Shown here: piece by piece, positions 5,995 to 6,152 of the stretch
How positions within the stretch are numbered: position 1 is the stretch's first letter
How the letters are laid out: every line of letters begins with the position of its first letter
Assembly (NCBI GenBank): GCA_026461645.1
Contig: JAPJMP010000001.1
Span: forward strand, 1-6,152
Source: Burkholderiales bacterium
Lineage (GTDB): Bacteria; Pseudomonadota; Gammaproteobacteria; Burkholderiales; UBA11063
DNA: 6,152 nt
Direction: 5' to 3'
The notes under the pieces: generated by a model
The model's input: only the letters and a program-made list of their open reading frames with translations
Database searches by the model: none
Told to the model about the DNA's origin: nothing
Position numbers and translations under genes: made by a program

Positions 5995-6129
5995 ATGAGT
6001 TCAATTGATGATTTAGATTTTTGGATTAGTCATCATAAAGGTTTAATTATAGTTTTTATTGGTTTATTAGGTATTGTACTTTCAAGTGTTGGTTTAATAT
6101 TAAGAAAAAAACAACTTAAGAAGAATTAA
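5995..6129 (+). CDS. Small single-span membrane protein, 44 residues
   Basis: ATG at 5995 is preceded by AAGGTG (5984-5989), a good Shine-Dalgarno at 5 nt spacing, only 14 nt after the gst stop. The frame closes with TAA at 6127-6129. The product begins with a polar, acidic segment (MSSIDDLDFWISHHK, 1-15), continues with one clear transmembrane helix (GLIIVFIGLLGIVLSSVGLI, 16-35) and ends in a basic tail (LRKKQLKKN). The basic C-terminus predicts an N-out/C-in orientation by the positive-inside rule. It resembles no family I can name. Its placement, ribosome binding site and layout argue that it is a real gene and not a chance ORF. The context suggests co-expression with the MgtC-like membrane protein and the GST. 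Confidence 0.72.
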   Translation: MSSIDDLDFWISHHKGLIIVFIGLLGIVLSSVGLILRKKQLKKN

Positions 6130-6143
6130 CTGGAAATTATTTT

Positions 6144-6152
6144 ATGCTAAAA
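6144..6152 (+). CDS. Possible start of a fourth operon gene (cut by window edge)
   Basis: ATG CTA AAA at 6144-6152 lies 14 nt after the stop of the small membrane protein gene and 7 nt after TGGAAA, a plausible Shine-Dalgarno. Only three codons are visible, so nothing can be said about the product. Confidence 0.35.

Overview
The window is AT-rich (roughly one third G+C by eye) and gene-dense. It has Gram-negative traits: a periplasmic MltB-type lytic transglycosylase and a beta-class-like glutathione S-transferase. The base composition together with a GH18 chitinase, MltB and MgtC-like set would fit an AT-rich gammaproteobacterium such as Francisellaceae or a relative. That placement is inference from composition and gene content, not from a phylogenetic marker.

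Layout. (1) Positions 1-969, plus strand: the 3' part of a secreted GH18 chitinase, entering through a Pro/Thr linker and running through the catalytic barrel to its stop. (2) Positions 970-1068: a compact convergent spacer with two separate stem-loop terminators. (3) Positions 1069-3698, minus strand: an apparent two-gene operon transcribed right to left, mltB first (murein lytic transglycosylase), then a COG2509-type FAD-dependent oxidoreductase that starts at GTG 5 nt after the mltB stop. A good extended -10 promoter lies upstream at about 3750. (4) Positions 3699-3909: divergent intergenic region. (5) Positions 3910-4494, plus strand: a protein with only the N-terminal half of an ATP-grasp enzyme, probably a truncated gene. 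It is followed by 270 bp without a convincing gene (4495-4764), whose last part carries a sigma70-like promoter. (6) Positions 4765-6129, plus strand: a tight three-gene operon. It holds an MgtC/SapB-family membrane protein lacking the C-terminal cytoplasmic domain of long MgtC proteins, a glutathione S-transferase overlapping it by 8 nt, and a 44-residue single-span membrane protein. A fourth gene may begin at 6144.

How the genes relate. The chitinase acts on an external polymer and MltB on the cell's own peptidoglycan; nothing here ties them together beyond proximity. The mgtC-gst-small membrane protein cluster is the most cohesive unit. A tiny single-span protein in an MgtC operon recalls Salmonella MgtR, which acts on MgtC, but there is no sequence evidence that this one does the same. 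I see no mobile elements, CRISPR arrays, tRNA or rRNA genes. Most of the window is ordinary chromosomal content; the points worth a second look are the half-length ATP-grasp gene, the small membrane protein, the degenerate calcium loop in MltB and the altered GH18 signature.
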